A stretch of DNA of 64,000 bases, taken from contig JAEOAD010000029.1 of the NCBI GenBank assembly GCA_036365145.1, positions 24,235,001 to 24,299,000 of the forward strand, given 5' to 3'. Below, piece by piece: positions 10,210-20,656 of this stretch. The first letter of the stretch is position 1, and every line of letters begins with the position of its first letter. This DNA is from Orientallactaga sibirica. Its lineage: Eukaryota > Chordata > Mammalia > Rodentia > Dipodidae. The position numbers were made by a program, and so were the translations under genes. The notes below the pieces were generated by a model that saw nothing but the letters and a program-made list of their open reading frames with translations, was not told where the DNA came from and did not search any database.

Positions 10210-10904
10210 ATTTTAATTTGAGACTTTAACCATTGGTTTATCCACTTTTATTCCTCTTTTCATCCCCATTTCACTGACTGCTTGCCTCAACTGGGTACTT
10301 AATCACTGTGGTGTCATGAAAGCATCAGTCAGCTTATATGGGGAGGATAATACCATAACATAGGCCTTCCCACCCTGTGGTTCTTGCATATATTCCATCC
10401 CCATCTTCTACAAGGTACCCTAAGCCTTGAAGGGCATGTTTTGGGTCTTCCTTAGTGTTGAACTCTTAGCAGTCTCATATGTTCCACTTTAATGAGTTTA
10501 GTCTTTTCAGTTTTTACTGCCATCTCCCTAGAGAAAGTTATTCTGGCTAACAGTGAGAGAGAAAAAAAAGAAACTTGTTGAATCTTCCACATACACTGCT
10601 ATGTTTCCTAGGCCTGCCCTGGTGGGTGTGATAAATATGCATCATCCAGTAGTAGGCACTTGGATTTCATCTGTTAAATGCAGGTTCTCTAAGAGTAGAA
10701 GTTGCAATGATCAAAGGGAATAAGCATACATTTTGGAAGGTTTTTTTGGGTATAAACTCTCTATTTACCCAAAGAACAGTATAAATATCCTTCCAGGGCC
10801 CATGACTTTCCAGCCATTGGCTTTTGACTTAGTGGTCAGCACTAGGCACGGATTCCTTCTGCTTTTTTAGTGGTACTGGAGATGTTCACAGAGCCAGTTC
10901 ATGC
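10210..10904 (-). mobile_element. L1 3' UTR relic
   Basis: On plus, CTTCCCACCCTGTGGTTCTT, CATCTTCTACAAGGTACCC and TAAGCCTTGAAGGGCATG parallel the plus-strand reading of the L1 3' UTR relic at 25300-25450 and of the minus-strand L1 at 49300-49420. This is the antisense view of an L1 3' UTR from an older subfamily. No ORF2 sequence is attached. Confidence 0.5.
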
Positions 10905-11013
10905 ATACCATGTAAACATTGGTAGACACTCATTCTATAATTATCTTTTGGTAATATTTAAGTTTTTCTAAATGAAAAAAGTGAAGTTAACCATGTTCTA
11001 TTAAAATAGCTTT

Positions 11014-11253
11014 GGGGCTGAAGAGATGGCTCAGCAGTTAAGGTGCTTGCCCACAAAGCCTAATGACTTAGGTTCAATTTCCCAGTACCCACTAAAAGCC
11101 AGATGCACAAACTGGTGCATGCAACTGGAGTTCGTTTGCAGTGGCTGGAGGCCATGGTGCATCCATATCCATTCATTCATTCATTCATTCATTCATTCAT
11201 TCATTCTCTCTCTGTGTTGTCTCTTTCTGCTTGAAAATAAAAATTTAAAAAAG
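11014..11253 (+). mobile_element. Short-form DIP-like SINE with (ATTC)n
   Basis: Good head (TGGGGCTGAAGAGATGGCTC), B box GGTTCAATTTCCC, and GCCAGATGCACAAACTGGTG. In the tail the usual pyrimidine tract is preceded by about ten ATTC units (11169-11206), then TCTCTCTCTGTGTTG and GAAAATAAAAATT. Confidence 0.9.
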
Positions 11254-11589
11254 ATAGATTTTTGCTTCTTGGATAAATATTTGAAACCTTTTTTTAAACT
11301 ACTGAACCACAAGTGGGTGGGATATATTAGAAAGAATAGTAAAAAATATATTTAGTAAATAGTCTTTTAAACTTTACTTATCCAGGACTTAAGATAATTA
11401 CTTAATATCACTTTGTTTTCCTAGGCATGTTGATAGAAAGATGATAAATGATCTCTCTTCTTGAGTCACTAAGCTCTTAATGGGTTTCTTTAAATATGAA
11501 ATCAAGTAAAAATGACATTTAATTAAAACTTATAAAGAATTTACTTCCACCAAAATCTAAGGTAACTTACTTAGATCAGTTCTTTTCAC
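11254..11589. other. Single-copy AT-rich DNA
   Basis: A 0.34-kb spacer between a SINE and an ancient L1 relic. Nothing recognised. Confidence 0.35.
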
Positions 11590-12250
11590 TGACTGAGGTT
11601 CCAGGTAGAATACAGAAGCATAATGAAAGAAAATGTTTGGAGGCAGCATCTTGGGACAATGTAGGCCCAAAGACGAACTAATGAAAGACCAGATGAGAGA
11701 TTTTGAAATGTCAAACATACCCACGAATGATGAGCAGAATAAATTAAACAATATATACATCATAGTTATAATAAAGAACTCCAAAGATAAAACACAGATT
11801 TTTATAAGCTGCCAGAAATGAAAGTGTGCCTTCAAAGGGGTAAGAGTTGACAGATGACTTCTCTCATGTCACAGTGGATGTTGGAAGCTGAAATACGACA
11901 TTGTCAATGTGCTGGGAGAGCAATAACTGTCAACCCAGATCATGGTAATCAGTGAAGGCATCTTTCAAAATGAATGAGATATAAAGACACTCTGAGAAAA
12001 ATTTGTGCAGCATGCCACCTGCAGATACTTTACTGAGAAATTTCTAAATGGGTAAAGAAAAGATTTGAGCATCAAGGAAACACATGTAGTATGTTAAAAA
12101 ATATATACAATGAAATGTATGTTAATTGTATAAAACAACAAGAATGAGTTGTTGAGTTTGAATTAAACTATAGAGAATTAAAATTCATACATGCATATTT
12201 TTGAAGTAGAAGAATTAAAATTTGGGCCCTCAAACTTGGATTTTTGCATA
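11590..12250 (+). pseudogene. Ancient L1M/HAL1-type ORF1 relic
   Basis: This piece still reads like the 3' half of an ancient mammalian L1 ORF1, the RNA-binding protein of the L1 particle, or of the ORF1-only HAL1 family. Diagnostic words in order are CCTTCAAAGGGGTAAGAG, ACAGATGACTTCTC, GCAATAACTGTCAACCCAG, ATCTTTCAAAATGAATGAG and TAAAGACACTCTGAGAAAA. They match the conserved ORF1 C-terminal RNA-binding region. The frame is broken by many stops and indels (the longest open piece is 62 codons at 11633-11821), so it makes no protein. After about 12060 it passes into an AT-rich tail as in HAL1. The match is from memory of the family, and the HAL1 versus L1M choice is open. Confidence 0.55.
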
Positions 12251-12342
12251 TTGCATAGAGGTTATATAAAATATTGATTTGATGAATAAAGTACAGCTTT
12301 TCTAATATAGGGTAGAAACATAAAATAACACTTTAAATATAG

Positions 12343-13165
12343 AAGCAACAACCTGACGTGATGCTCACCCAAGTGCAATAATGGCACACATCTGTGGTGG
12401 GTAACCAACTGCTTTTGGATTGGCTAACAGATTTGCTCAGTGGAATGGAACCCATATCTAGAACTGTGAAACAAGTCAGAATCATATCCAGATAATGAGT
12501 TTTCTCTCTAATATCAAGCTCCCACCAATCTTGGGCTATAAGAGGGGCTACACCTTTTAAATTCTCTCTAAACTAACAATGGTTACCCAATTTAATTGAT
12601 GCTGACTTCACTCTCTGTTGGAGAATCTGTTTGTCTTCTTCAGATGGATGCAGCACCTGAGGAGATAATCAGTCAATCACACATCACCAGGGCCACAGCT
12701 GAAACCTTAGAGTAATCAGGGAAATGAACAAGAGTGCTGCTTTCTGAGTGAACCTGATATCAGCACAAGGCTGAGGGAGATAGATACAGAGGCCACTCAA
12801 CTCCTACCAAACCAGAGATCCAGAGACACAGAGGCTCCCAAGAGACCATCACTGAGGTAGACATAAAATGAACCCAACATGGCTCAGGGAAACTCACAGA
12901 AGAGGGGGCAGAAAGAGTGTTAGAGCCACATGTTGGGTCATTATGCACAGAGACATTGTCACTTACCCATGACTGATGGCTACCCCCACAATGCACAATC
13001 TACAATCCCCATGGGGATAACTGGCATCCCCAATAAGGAGGGTCCCTTTAGGGTTGGGCAGGGGTGAGGTCAAGGATGGTACCAACATGTGCTGGTTACA
13101 TATTGAGTATTTCCATGACTAATAAAAATGAATAACAAAATAAATACCCAAAAAAGGAAAAAAAG
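12343..13165 (+). mobile_element. L1 3' UTR, 5'-truncated copy
   Basis: Collinear with 43000-43735 of the plus-strand L1. Shared words include AGTGCAATAATGGCACACAT, TTTTGGATTGGCTAA, AGAGGGGCTACA, GGAGAATCTGTTTGTCTTC and CCCCCACAATGCACAA. It ends in AATAAAAATGAATAACAAAA with AATAAA. Truncated to about 0.8 kb with no ORF2 sequence, so it cannot move on its own. Confidence 0.8.
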
Positions 13166-13169
13166 AAAA

Positions 13170-13672
13170 TTTCTAGAGCAGGATAAAGTGCTAATCTAGT
13201 CAATTTACTAATTCAATTAAACTTAAAAGATTTTCAACTTAAGGAAATTTATCCAAATAAATTACATGAATAACTAAAATTACATGTTTAAAAATAAAAA
13301 GAAATATAGTATATTTAAGAAGCAAAATAAAATATTTTTCCTGAACAGACACAAGTATTTTAAACATTAAAAAAGAAATTATGTGAAATACTTTACATAA
13401 TTAATTTGAACCTCCACGAAGATTCCATTGGTTGAGGGGTTCTATTTTCCCAATGAAACAACTAACAAAGCATCCTTAGTAAGAGATTAAGTGTGAATTC
13501 CATCTCAGTCCTGAGTCCAGAAGGGCAGTCATCTCTATCAGTTTCTCAACTCTGTGTACAAGAAGATGAACAAAATTGACAATAGCTTAGGTGATGGGCA
13601 GATCCACTGGAACCTGGGCAGGTTGAGATGATGGGCTGGATTATAACTTCAGTGAAAAGAAGACTTGCAACT
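13170..13672. other. Single-copy DNA
   Basis: A 0.5-kb interval between the L1 3' UTR copy and the polypyrimidine tract. It turns A-rich at the left, where it may hold the worn L1 tail. No gene signal. Confidence 0.4.
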
Positions 13673-13676
13673 CTCA

Positions 13677-13848
13677 TTTCTTTCCCTTTCCTTCCTTCCT
13701 TCCTTCTTTTCTTTCTTCCTTCCTTTCTTTCTTTCTTTCTTTCTTCATTCCTTCTTCATTCCTTTTTTTTCTTTTTTCTTTTTTCTTTCTTTCTTTCTTC
13801 CTTTCTTTCTTTTCCTTCCTTCCTTCCTTCCTTCCTTCCTTCCTTCCT

Positions 13849-13890
<42 letters not shown>

Positions 13891-13905
13891 TTATTTTTTT
13901 TTTTT
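13677..13905. repeat. (TTCC/TTTC)n polypyrimidine microsatellite
   Basis: About 230 bp of nearly pure pyrimidine on plus, mixing TTCC and TTTC units. It abuts the A-tail side of a minus-strand B1, so it most likely grew from that B1's poly-A/GAAA tail. The Phe/Ser-rich and Lys/Glu/Arg-rich open frames through it are artefacts. Confidence 0.95.
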
Positions 13906-14043
13906 TTAAGATAGGATCTCACTCTAGCCTAGGCTGACTTGGAATTCACTATGTAGTCTCAGAGTGGCCTTGAACTCATGTTGATCCTCCTACCTCTGCC
14001 TCCCAAGTTCTGAGATCAAAGGCCTGTGCCACCACACCCGGCT
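13906..14043 (-). mobile_element. B1 SINE
   Basis: Read on minus: GCCGGGTGTGGTGGCACAGG head near 14042, then GGCAGAGGTAGGAGGATCAA and GTGAGATCCTATCTT next to the expanded tail. Moderately diverged. Confidence 0.88.
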
Positions 14044-14049
14044 TATATC

Positions 14050-14280
14050 AATTTACTTATTTATATATATTTATAAGGGGGGAGAGAGGAAGACAGAAAG
14101 AGAGAGAGAATATGAATGGGCACATCAGGGCCTCTTGCCACTGCAAAAGAACTCCAGTTGCATGCACTACTTTGTGTACTGGGACGTAATATGGGTACTA
14201 GGGAATAGAACCTGGGCCATCAGGCTTTGCAAGCAAGTGCTGAAATTAAAGGCTTGGGCAACCACAACAGTCAGCTGCAT
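14050..14280 (-). mobile_element. Short-form SINE joined to a B1 head fragment
   Basis: The first part (to about 14244) is a minus-strand DIP-like SINE: A/T tail, GAGAGAGAGAATATGAATGG, ACTCCAGTTGCATGCAC, GAATAGAACCTGGG, GGCTTTGCAAGCAAGTGC. The expected SINE head is then missing. In its place is GAAATTAAAGGCTTGGGCAA plus CCACAACAGTCAGC, which reads like the start of a minus-strand B1. It may be a chimera or an old nested deletion. Confidence 0.6.
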
Positions 14281-14511
14281 TGTTAAACAGAATAAGTATA
14301 CAATATTTGATTATTTAATTCCCTGAAAAGTAAAAATGTTAGTTTGCTATCAAATTTCAGTACTTGGATATATCATTTTGACATTGGATATAATCATAAG
14401 CTAAAAGAAAATAAAGTATCTGGAGTAATAAGGATAAAAATCTTAATATTTTATCTTTCTTTGATCCCATACCTCTATTATTATATTTAACTCTGGATGT
14501 TATATTTTTAA

Positions 14512-14710
14512 TGTTTTATTTTTATTTATTGATTTGACAGAGAGAGAGAGAGTGGGGAGAATGGGTTCAACAGGGTCTCCAACCATTGCAAATGAACTCC
14601 AGATGCATGTGCCACCTTGTGCATCTGGCTAATGTGGGTCCTGGGGAATCGAAGCAGGTCTTTTGGCTCTGCAGATAAACTCCTTAACCACTAAGCTATC
14701 CCTCCAACCC
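14512..14710 (-). mobile_element. Short-form DIP-like SINE, complete
   Basis: Flanked by TGGATGTTATATTTTTAA (14494-14511) and TGGACGTTACATTTTTAA (14711-14728), a target duplication with two mismatches. The head, read on minus, is AGGGTTGGAGGGATAGCTTA and the body is intact. The tail is (GA)n/AAATAAAAAT on the sense strand. Confidence 0.9.
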
Positions 14711-14728
14711 TGGACGTTACATTTTTAA

Positions 14729-15099
14729 CAGTGACATTGATAGTCTTGAACCTTTACTTGGAGAGTAATTAGCATAGAAAAGAAAGCAATTTATTACATG
14801 TAAAAAGTAGTTTTCATTGGTAAGGAATATTCATGGGGAAATTTATTTTTACATCATCTATTCCCTATTATTTGGAAGAAAGATTTCATTCTATTCATAT
14901 GGCCTTGGAATTTTCAGGCCAACAGTATAAAGATAAAGGGAAGGAGATATCAGTTTGTTACAAGAAAGACATTTCCAACAATCAAGTTTTCAAATAATAA
15001 GTGGAGCACTATGGGCCATATATATTTTTAAATACCTGTTTTATTTTAATCAGAGAAAACATTCTCTTTTATTAGAACTTTTATAGGGATCAGAACCCT
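14729..15099. other. Single-copy DNA
   Basis: About 0.37 kb without recognisable features. Confidence 0.4.
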
Positions 15100-15111
15100 G
15101 GAGTGTATTTT

Positions 15112-15540
15112 TCACACCTCATCAGGGCCCCAGCTGAAACCATAGAACAACGCAGGGGAAGGGCAAGAATACAGTGTTCATGGCTGTTCATGACACGAGA
15201 AAAAGGCTGAAGGAGATAAACACAGAGAACATCCAACTCCAACTAAGCCAGATATCCAGTGACACAGAGGCTCCCAAAACCTCATCACTGAAGCAGAACT
15301 AAAATGACCCCAATGTGGCTCAGGGAAACTCGTGGAAGAGGGGGTGGAAAGATTGTTAGAGTCACAAGTTGGGGCATTATGCACAGAGACTGGGGCCTAC
15401 CTCCCAGAACTCTTGACTACCCCCACAATGCATGACCCACATTCCCCATTGATGAGGGTCCCTTGGAAGAGGGAGGACAGGGAGGAGGACAATGAAACCA
15501 ATACTATGAATGTAAAATCAGAATAATAATAATAATAAAT
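15112..15540 (+). mobile_element. L1 3' UTR, short 5'-truncated copy
   Basis: Starts at CACACCTCATCAGGGCCCC and follows the same order as the copy at 12680-13080: CACAGAGGCTCCCAAAAC, AAATGACCCCAATGTGGC, AGTTGGGGCATTATGCACA, CCCCCACAATGCATGACC. It ends in an A/T-rich tail. The left edge touches a 12-bp word that recurs to the right of the next, oppositely oriented SINE. Confidence 0.8.
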
Positions 15541-15564
15541 ATATAAATATAAATATAAATATAA

Positions 15565-15621
<57 letters not shown>
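15536..15621. repeat. (ATAAAT)n/(TA)n microsatellite
   Basis: Joins the tail of the plus-strand L1 piece to the tail of the minus-strand SINE. The left part is ATAAAT units and the right part is about 48 bp of pure TA. Confidence 0.93.
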
Positions 15622-15623
<2 letters not shown>

Positions 15624-15800
15624 ACAGAGAGAAAAAGGGAGAGAGAGAATGGGCTCACCAGGGACTCCAGCCACTACAAACAAATTCCAGATGCGTGCTC
15701 CCCCTTGTGCATCTGGCTAACGTGTGTCCTGGGGAATTGAACCTGGGTCCTTTGGCTTTGCAGGCAAATGCCTTAACTGTTAAGCCATCCCTCAAGCCCC
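15621..15800 (-). mobile_element. Short-form DIP-like SINE
   Basis: Minus-strand copy with head GGGGCTTGAGGGATGGCTTA at 15800. Body blocks AATTGAACCTGGGTCC and GGGACTCCAGCC are seen on plus. The right flank starts GGAGTGTATTTT at 15802, which matches 15100-15111 on the far side of the L1 piece. No duplication was found on its own tail side. Confidence 0.88.
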
Positions 15801-15938
15801 CGGAGTGTATTTTAAATCTATTCTTTTCAGGTAGATACATGCTCAAAACTTATACATGAACTATAATTAAATGAAAAATGATTCTTTAAAAATAGATAAT
15901 CAATAAAACACATAAATCTTTTACTTGTCCACCTCTTT

Positions 15939-16168
15939 ATTTTGATTTATTCATATGAGAGAGAGGGAGAAAGAGATAAAGAGAGAAAGAGGGAGAGTGT
16001 AAGAGAGAGAGAGAGAATTAGCACAGCAGGGCCTCCAACCCCTGCAATGGAACTCCAGAGGCATTTGCCACATTATACATTTGGTTTATGTGTTTCCTGT
16101 GGAATTGAACCTGAACCCATTAGCTTTTAAAGCAAGAATATTAACCCCTAAGCCATCTCTCTAGCCCA
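15939..16168 (-). mobile_element. Short-form DIP-like SINE
   Basis: The head TGGGCTAGAGAGATGGCTTA (minus) is well kept and the body is diverged (ATTTGGTTTATGTGTTTCCT). Target duplication: TGTCCACCTCTTT at 15926 and TGTCCACCTTTTG at 16172. Confidence 0.88.
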
Positions 16169-16345
16169 CACTGTCCACCTTTTGTCTCTGTGTGGTAGCT
16201 GGCAAATCCAAGACTAGAAATTGAGAATTTTCTTATGTATCCAGTGAAGGAATTTAAATTAAATCTCTTAGTGAAAATAAAATGAGTGTGCAATTAGGAA
16301 AGATGTTGAAATGATTGATTATTCTGTGCTTCATTAGAATTTTAT

Positions 16346-16566
16346 TCTATTTTATTTTTATTTATTTATTTATTTGATAGAGAGAGATACAGAAACAGGA
16401 AGGCAGAGAGATAGAGAATGGGCATGCCAGGGCCTCCAGGCACTGCAAACGAACTCCAGATGCATGCACCCCCTTGTACATCAGCTTATGTGGGTCATGG
16501 GGTGTTGAACCTGGGTCTTTTGGCTTTTCAGGCAAGTGCCTTAACCACTGAGCAATCTTTCAAGCC
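16346..16566 (-). mobile_element. Short-form DIP-like SINE
   Basis: Minus copy with a TTTATTTATTTATTTGATAG tail side on plus, then GGGCATGCCAGGGCCTCC, ACTCCAGATGCATGCACC and AAGTGCCTTAACCACTGAGC. The likely short duplication is imperfect (AGAATTTTATTC against AGAAATTTTTCA). Confidence 0.88.
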
Positions 16567-16609
16567 CAGAAATTTTTCAAAACTTTCCATGTTGTTTTTT
16601 ATAATTTTC

Positions 16610-17620
16610 TTTTTTCTTAAAAATGTTTATTTCTTGAAAATTTTCATGCTTGAACACAATGTTATTTGATTATAATGTATTCCTAATATCCTCTGTGATC
16701 CCTCTCCCTCCCCTTCCACTGAATGTTGTTTTTTACAACTAGGTCTTCTTCTATTTTGATGACTGTTTTGCCTTCCTACATCATCCATGTAGACATGTTG
16801 AAGAGATCAGTATTGTTGCAGACTTATTGTTGCAGCTACTTTGATGTCATGAAGAAATGAACAAGAAGCTGGAAGACAGAGTCCCCAAGTATCCCTTCTT
16901 CTTCCTCTTCTTCAATAGTCCATGAAACTTAGAGTGGTTGATAAAGATGTTTCATTTAGAGCTGGAGAGATGGCTTAGTGGTTAAGGTGCATGCCTGCGA
17001 AGCCTAAGGACTCTGGTTCAATTCTCCAGGTCCCATGTAAGCCAGATGCACATGGTGGTGCATTTGTCTAGAGTTTGTTTGCAGTGGCTAGAGGCCCTGG
17101 CATGCCCATTCTCACTCTTTCTCTTTCTCTCCCTCTCTCTCTCTTTCTCTCCCTCTCTCTGTATCTAATAAATAAATACATAAAAATAAAATCTTTGAAA
17201 AAAAAAGATGTTTCATTTAGCAATGAACACTCGATGGTCAATAATTATCAGCACTCTAATGAGTTTTGAGCCTATCCAGTAATCATCATAATCTGCAAAA
17301 GCAAGCCTCTCCACCAAAAGTGAGAACAGGACTAATCAATGGGCATAATGATAGTAAACATTAAAGAATATTTTGATGGATATAGCATAACTTTTAGTCA
17401 AACTAACAATAGTGGTTTCTCTCTATAATCCATGGACTTCCTAGCTATAAGTTTTGGATAAGGTTTTTAGCACAGAAGATAAATTTTATGAGTGTTGGAT
17501 CCAATCAGAGAGCAATTGCTTACCCCCATAACAGTTATGCCACTATTGCACTGGCAGGCCTCCTTTTGCAGGTTGGGTGAATAATGATGATGCAGCACAT
17601 ATACAGAAATTAAACTTATT
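16610..17620 (-). mobile_element. L1 3' UTR relic, interrupted by a SINE
   Basis: Antisense L1 3' UTR. TATGCCACTATTGCACTGGC near 17537 parallels GTGCCACTATTGCACTTGTG at 49888 in the minus-strand L1, and GAGCAATTGCTTACCCCCAT parallels the same region. The 3'-most part (16690-16920) is CT-rich on plus. A plus-strand SINE (16960-17203) has inserted into it. Confidence 0.58.
16960..17203 (+). mobile_element. Short-form DIP-like SINE with exact target duplication
   Basis: Flanked on both sides by the exact 17-bp repeat AAAGATGTTTCATTTAG (16943-16959 and 17204-17220). It has AGCTGGAGAGATGGCTTAGT (A box), GGTTCAATTCTCC (B box), GCCAGATGCACATGGTGGTG, a CT tract and AATAAATAAATACATAAAAA. One of the youngest copies here. 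Confidence 0.96.
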
Positions 17621-17866
17621 TGGCTCTGAAGAAAAATTAAATTGGTGGGTCAAGGGATGAATCTAGAAAATAGTATTCTATGTGTGATAACCCAGCTTAG
17701 ATAGAAAAATACCATAATCTCATATGCAGAGCTCATATGCAGATCCCAAATTCAAATTCTTTGATTTGTACGTAAGTAGATACCAGGATGTTAAAAAGTA
17801 GCCATAGGAGAATTGGGAGTAGCTTAAGGGGCAGTGGCAATTGATATACATGTAAGCTAAGGTTTT

Positions 17867-18122
17867 TATTTTTATTTTATTTATTTATTTTTTTGAGAGA
17901 GACACAGAGAGAGACAGACAGAGAGAGAGGAAGAGGGAGACAGATAGAGAATGGGCTCACCAGCAGTCTCTCAGCTGCTGTGAAGGAAATCCTTGTGGGC
18001 AAGTATGACATTGCGCCCTTATGTCACTTTGCATCTGGCTAAACGTGGGACCTGGAGATTGGAACCCAGTTCTTAGGCTTAGCAGGCAGGCTCTTTAACC
18101 ACTAAAGCCATCTCTCCAGCCC
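17867..18122 (-). mobile_element. Long-form DIP-like SINE, single B box
   Basis: Exact 14-bp duplication TAAGCTAAGGTTTT at 17853-17866 and 18123-18136. The long-form central block is present (GTGGGCAAGTATGACATTGC, GTCACTTTGCATCTGGC). The B-box region occurs once (GGAGATTGGAACCCAG), unlike the duplicated copies at 5153, 31325, 34376 and 59217. Confidence 0.95.
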
Positions 18123-18192
18123 TAAGCTAAGGTTTTAATACAGGGGATTGAAAAGTTAAATATAGGGTTAGGGTCCCAAAACAAACAAAAAA

Positions 18193-18345
18193 GGGCCAGC
18201 TGTGTTTGCACATAACTTTAGTCCCAGCACTTGGGAGGCCAAGGAAGGAGGATCACTGTGAGTTTGAGGCTAGCCTGAGACTACATAGTGAATTCCAGGT
18301 CAGTCTGGTCTAGAGCGAGACCCTACCTCAGAAAACCAAAATAAA
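18193..18345 (+). mobile_element. B1 SINE
   Basis: GGCCAGCTGTGTTTGCACAT head (mutated), AGTCCCAGCACTTGGGAGGC, GTGAGTTTGAGGCTAGCC, TAGAGCGAGACCCTACCTC, tail AAAATAAATAAATG. No A-rich duplication could be fixed. Confidence 0.87.
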
Positions 18346-18529
18346 TAAATGAAGTAGGGTCAGGGGAAGTGAATAGAAGACAGAAGTGCATTTAAGAGGG
18401 GCTAACCAAAATTTATGACATTGTGAAAAAGCCTACTTCTTTGATAACTAGTTAGAATTATAATTAAGAACATAAAAAGAACTCTAGTTTGGGCAAATCT
18501 TTCTATGACTGTGGATAATGCTTTCACAG

Positions 18530-18900
18530 CTGCTGTAGGCTATTGCAGGAAAACCCCAGTGCCAGGGCATGAGATACATCTTGGTATGTCATTGTTCATG
18601 GAATACCCCAGACACCCTCAATACAATAGATAGAACCAGATGATAAGACCCAATTCCTGAAGCCACGTCCATTGCCGGTCACAGGGCACTGAAAGATCAA
18701 GCTGGAATGATACTGCAAGCCTCCCTCCTGCTGGCTAGCAGTCCTAGTGCTGGGAAGTGTTATACAGCCAGCGGAGGGTCAACAGTCAACAAGAGGCTTA
18801 TTAAACAATGGATCTGTGAACTATTCAAAACTTTTTTTTTTTTTCTTATTTTGGGATATTCCTCATCCTCAGATATCCTGGATGTATTATGATCAGTTAG
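18530..18900 (+). mobile_element. L1 3' UTR relic
   Basis: TCCTAGTGCTGGGAAGTGTT followed by a GCCAGCGGAGGGTCAACA-type block parallels ATGCTGGAAAGTGTTACATG at 42915 in the plus-strand L1. It is older than the other copies. Subfamily not assigned. Confidence 0.42.
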
Positions 18901-20068
18901 CAAATTTTGAAATCTAGCCCCTGACTGGTGCCTATTCTTTCTTACTTTCCTTCACATATTCTAGGATCTCAAGAATTGTTCCCATGAGAAAGTCAACATG
19001 TTAATGAATTATAATTGATGAGTACTATCACTTCCATATTAATAGGAGTTTCCTCAAAAGTATCTATTTTGGTACTAAGAGAATAATTACAATGGAAATT
19101 TAGTCCTAATATCAGTTATTTATTGGTTAGGTAGTCCTTTATGTTTTAAATACCATCATGATAGGTCTTTCCCTAAACTTTTGACATGTATAATTCAAAT
19201 GATAAAAATATTCTTTGCTCATCACTTATTATCCCTTTCTTTTTATCTGCTATGGTGACTTAAGCAATTTAGTTGCAAAAGACCTAGAGTCTAGAGTACC
19301 CTTCAAGATCAACAGTGCTGGACTGAGCAACCTGTCCTCAGCTATCAGTTTAGAACATGTGTACATGATAGATAATCCTAGTCAATTACATGAATAAAGA
19401 CCATTTGATGTTTAGAATTATATATTTTATATTCATTCAGTTTGAATACCTTTTTGGTCCTTAAAGTAGACTGTGCTAAGTGTAGGGAACCACTGGGATC
19501 AGAACAGAAATACAGGAGTAGAAGTTGATATCACCTCCGTATACATAACAGACATCATGTCTCCAGATTTTCAGGTGCCAGTCTCTGAATGGTTAGCTTG
19601 GAATTCCTTCTCAGACCTGTTCTCTGAAAATCAAGGTCCAGTTTAGCACTGTGACCCTGTCATTGTAAGAACATTAATTAGTACTGAACACAGTGTGGCA
19701 GAATCCTAAGTGCTGATGTAACTTCTTTAGTTCCATGATTCCTGTGCTCAAGTGAGTATGAATTAAGAACAATTATCAACTTGAAGATTCTTTTTACTTC
19801 TAAATTTTAAAGCTAGTTATTAGCTGGATTAATGTTTGTGTCTTAACTGATATTTCTGTCTTTTTTCCTCAGATCACGGCCCCCAAATGGCATGTCTTTT
19901 TTTATATTGGTCTGAGTAGATAATTATTGCTTCTTTTCAAAAAGTACTTATGATTTGTCTAAGCTTAATTTAATTTATTCTTAAAATGTAGTCCTCCATG
20001 ACCTTTATGAACACTGCACTATAACTCTGCTTCATGATTATGTTTTTGTTTCTTTAATGATACTTTTA

Positions 20069-20071
<3 letters not shown>

Positions 20072-20099
<28 letters not shown>
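20072..20099. repeat. Poly-A run
   Basis: 28 consecutive A. I could not tie it to a SINE or a processed pseudogene on either side. Confidence 0.9.
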
Positions 20100-20102
<3 letters not shown>

Positions 20103-20525
20103 TTTCGCCATCCAGAGAGTATGAAACAAAAGATTTAATTTTATAGATTTAATTTTAAGATTGTTAGCAAGCTCATGTATAGGCAAACAATATTTCACCT
20201 TGAACACAATGTTTATGGGAATGATTTGTAACAGGCAGTGTGATTTAATTCTTTAGCAATAGCCAAATAAATATATCAATATATTTTTGAATAAATGCCC
20301 TTCCTCTCAATAAATTTTTATTTATGTAAACATTGTGTACTTTAAAATAACCTAGGCATAAAAATTTGTACTTTGAATTATCTAATAAAATGGGATATAT
20401 AGTATCTAAATTCAAATTAGAAACATTATGCAGACACTTATTAACTTGTCTAGCTCAACGCCAGTTTTACAGCTGGCAGGTCTTTCCCCTTTCCTTTTAG
20501 GTGAACTGACATAACTATGAGTTTG

Positions 20526-20530
<5 letters not shown>

Positions 20531-20565
<35 letters not shown>
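20531..20565. repeat. (CA)n microsatellite
   Basis: About 17 CA units. Confidence 0.95.
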
Positions 20566-20568
<3 letters not shown>

Positions 20569-20656
20569 CTTTCCTAGGAAACTATTTATTAGCATTTACT
20601 TGTACCAGTTTGAAAAGTAGTCATTGAGATATATGCTTTCTTTTCCACTGAAAGCC

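Larger units (their letters stand above)
18901..20640. other. Single-copy DNA with two simple tracts
   Basis: 1.7 kb with no recognisable gene or old-repeat head. It contains an A28 run (20072-20099) and a (CA)n tract (20531-20565). The plus frame 19215-19397 (60 codons) and the minus frame 20019-20207 have no family resemblance. Confidence 0.45.

Noticed and set aside
13628..13937. Overlapping 82-93 codon frames, Phe/Ser/Leu-rich or Lys/Glu/Arg-rich
   Set aside because: They are translations of the TTCC/TTTC microsatellite in different frames and strands.
20072..20099. Poly-A run as the tail of a processed pseudogene
   Set aside because: No recognisable spliced-gene body upstream and no flanking direct repeat found. 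It may be a bare A-run.
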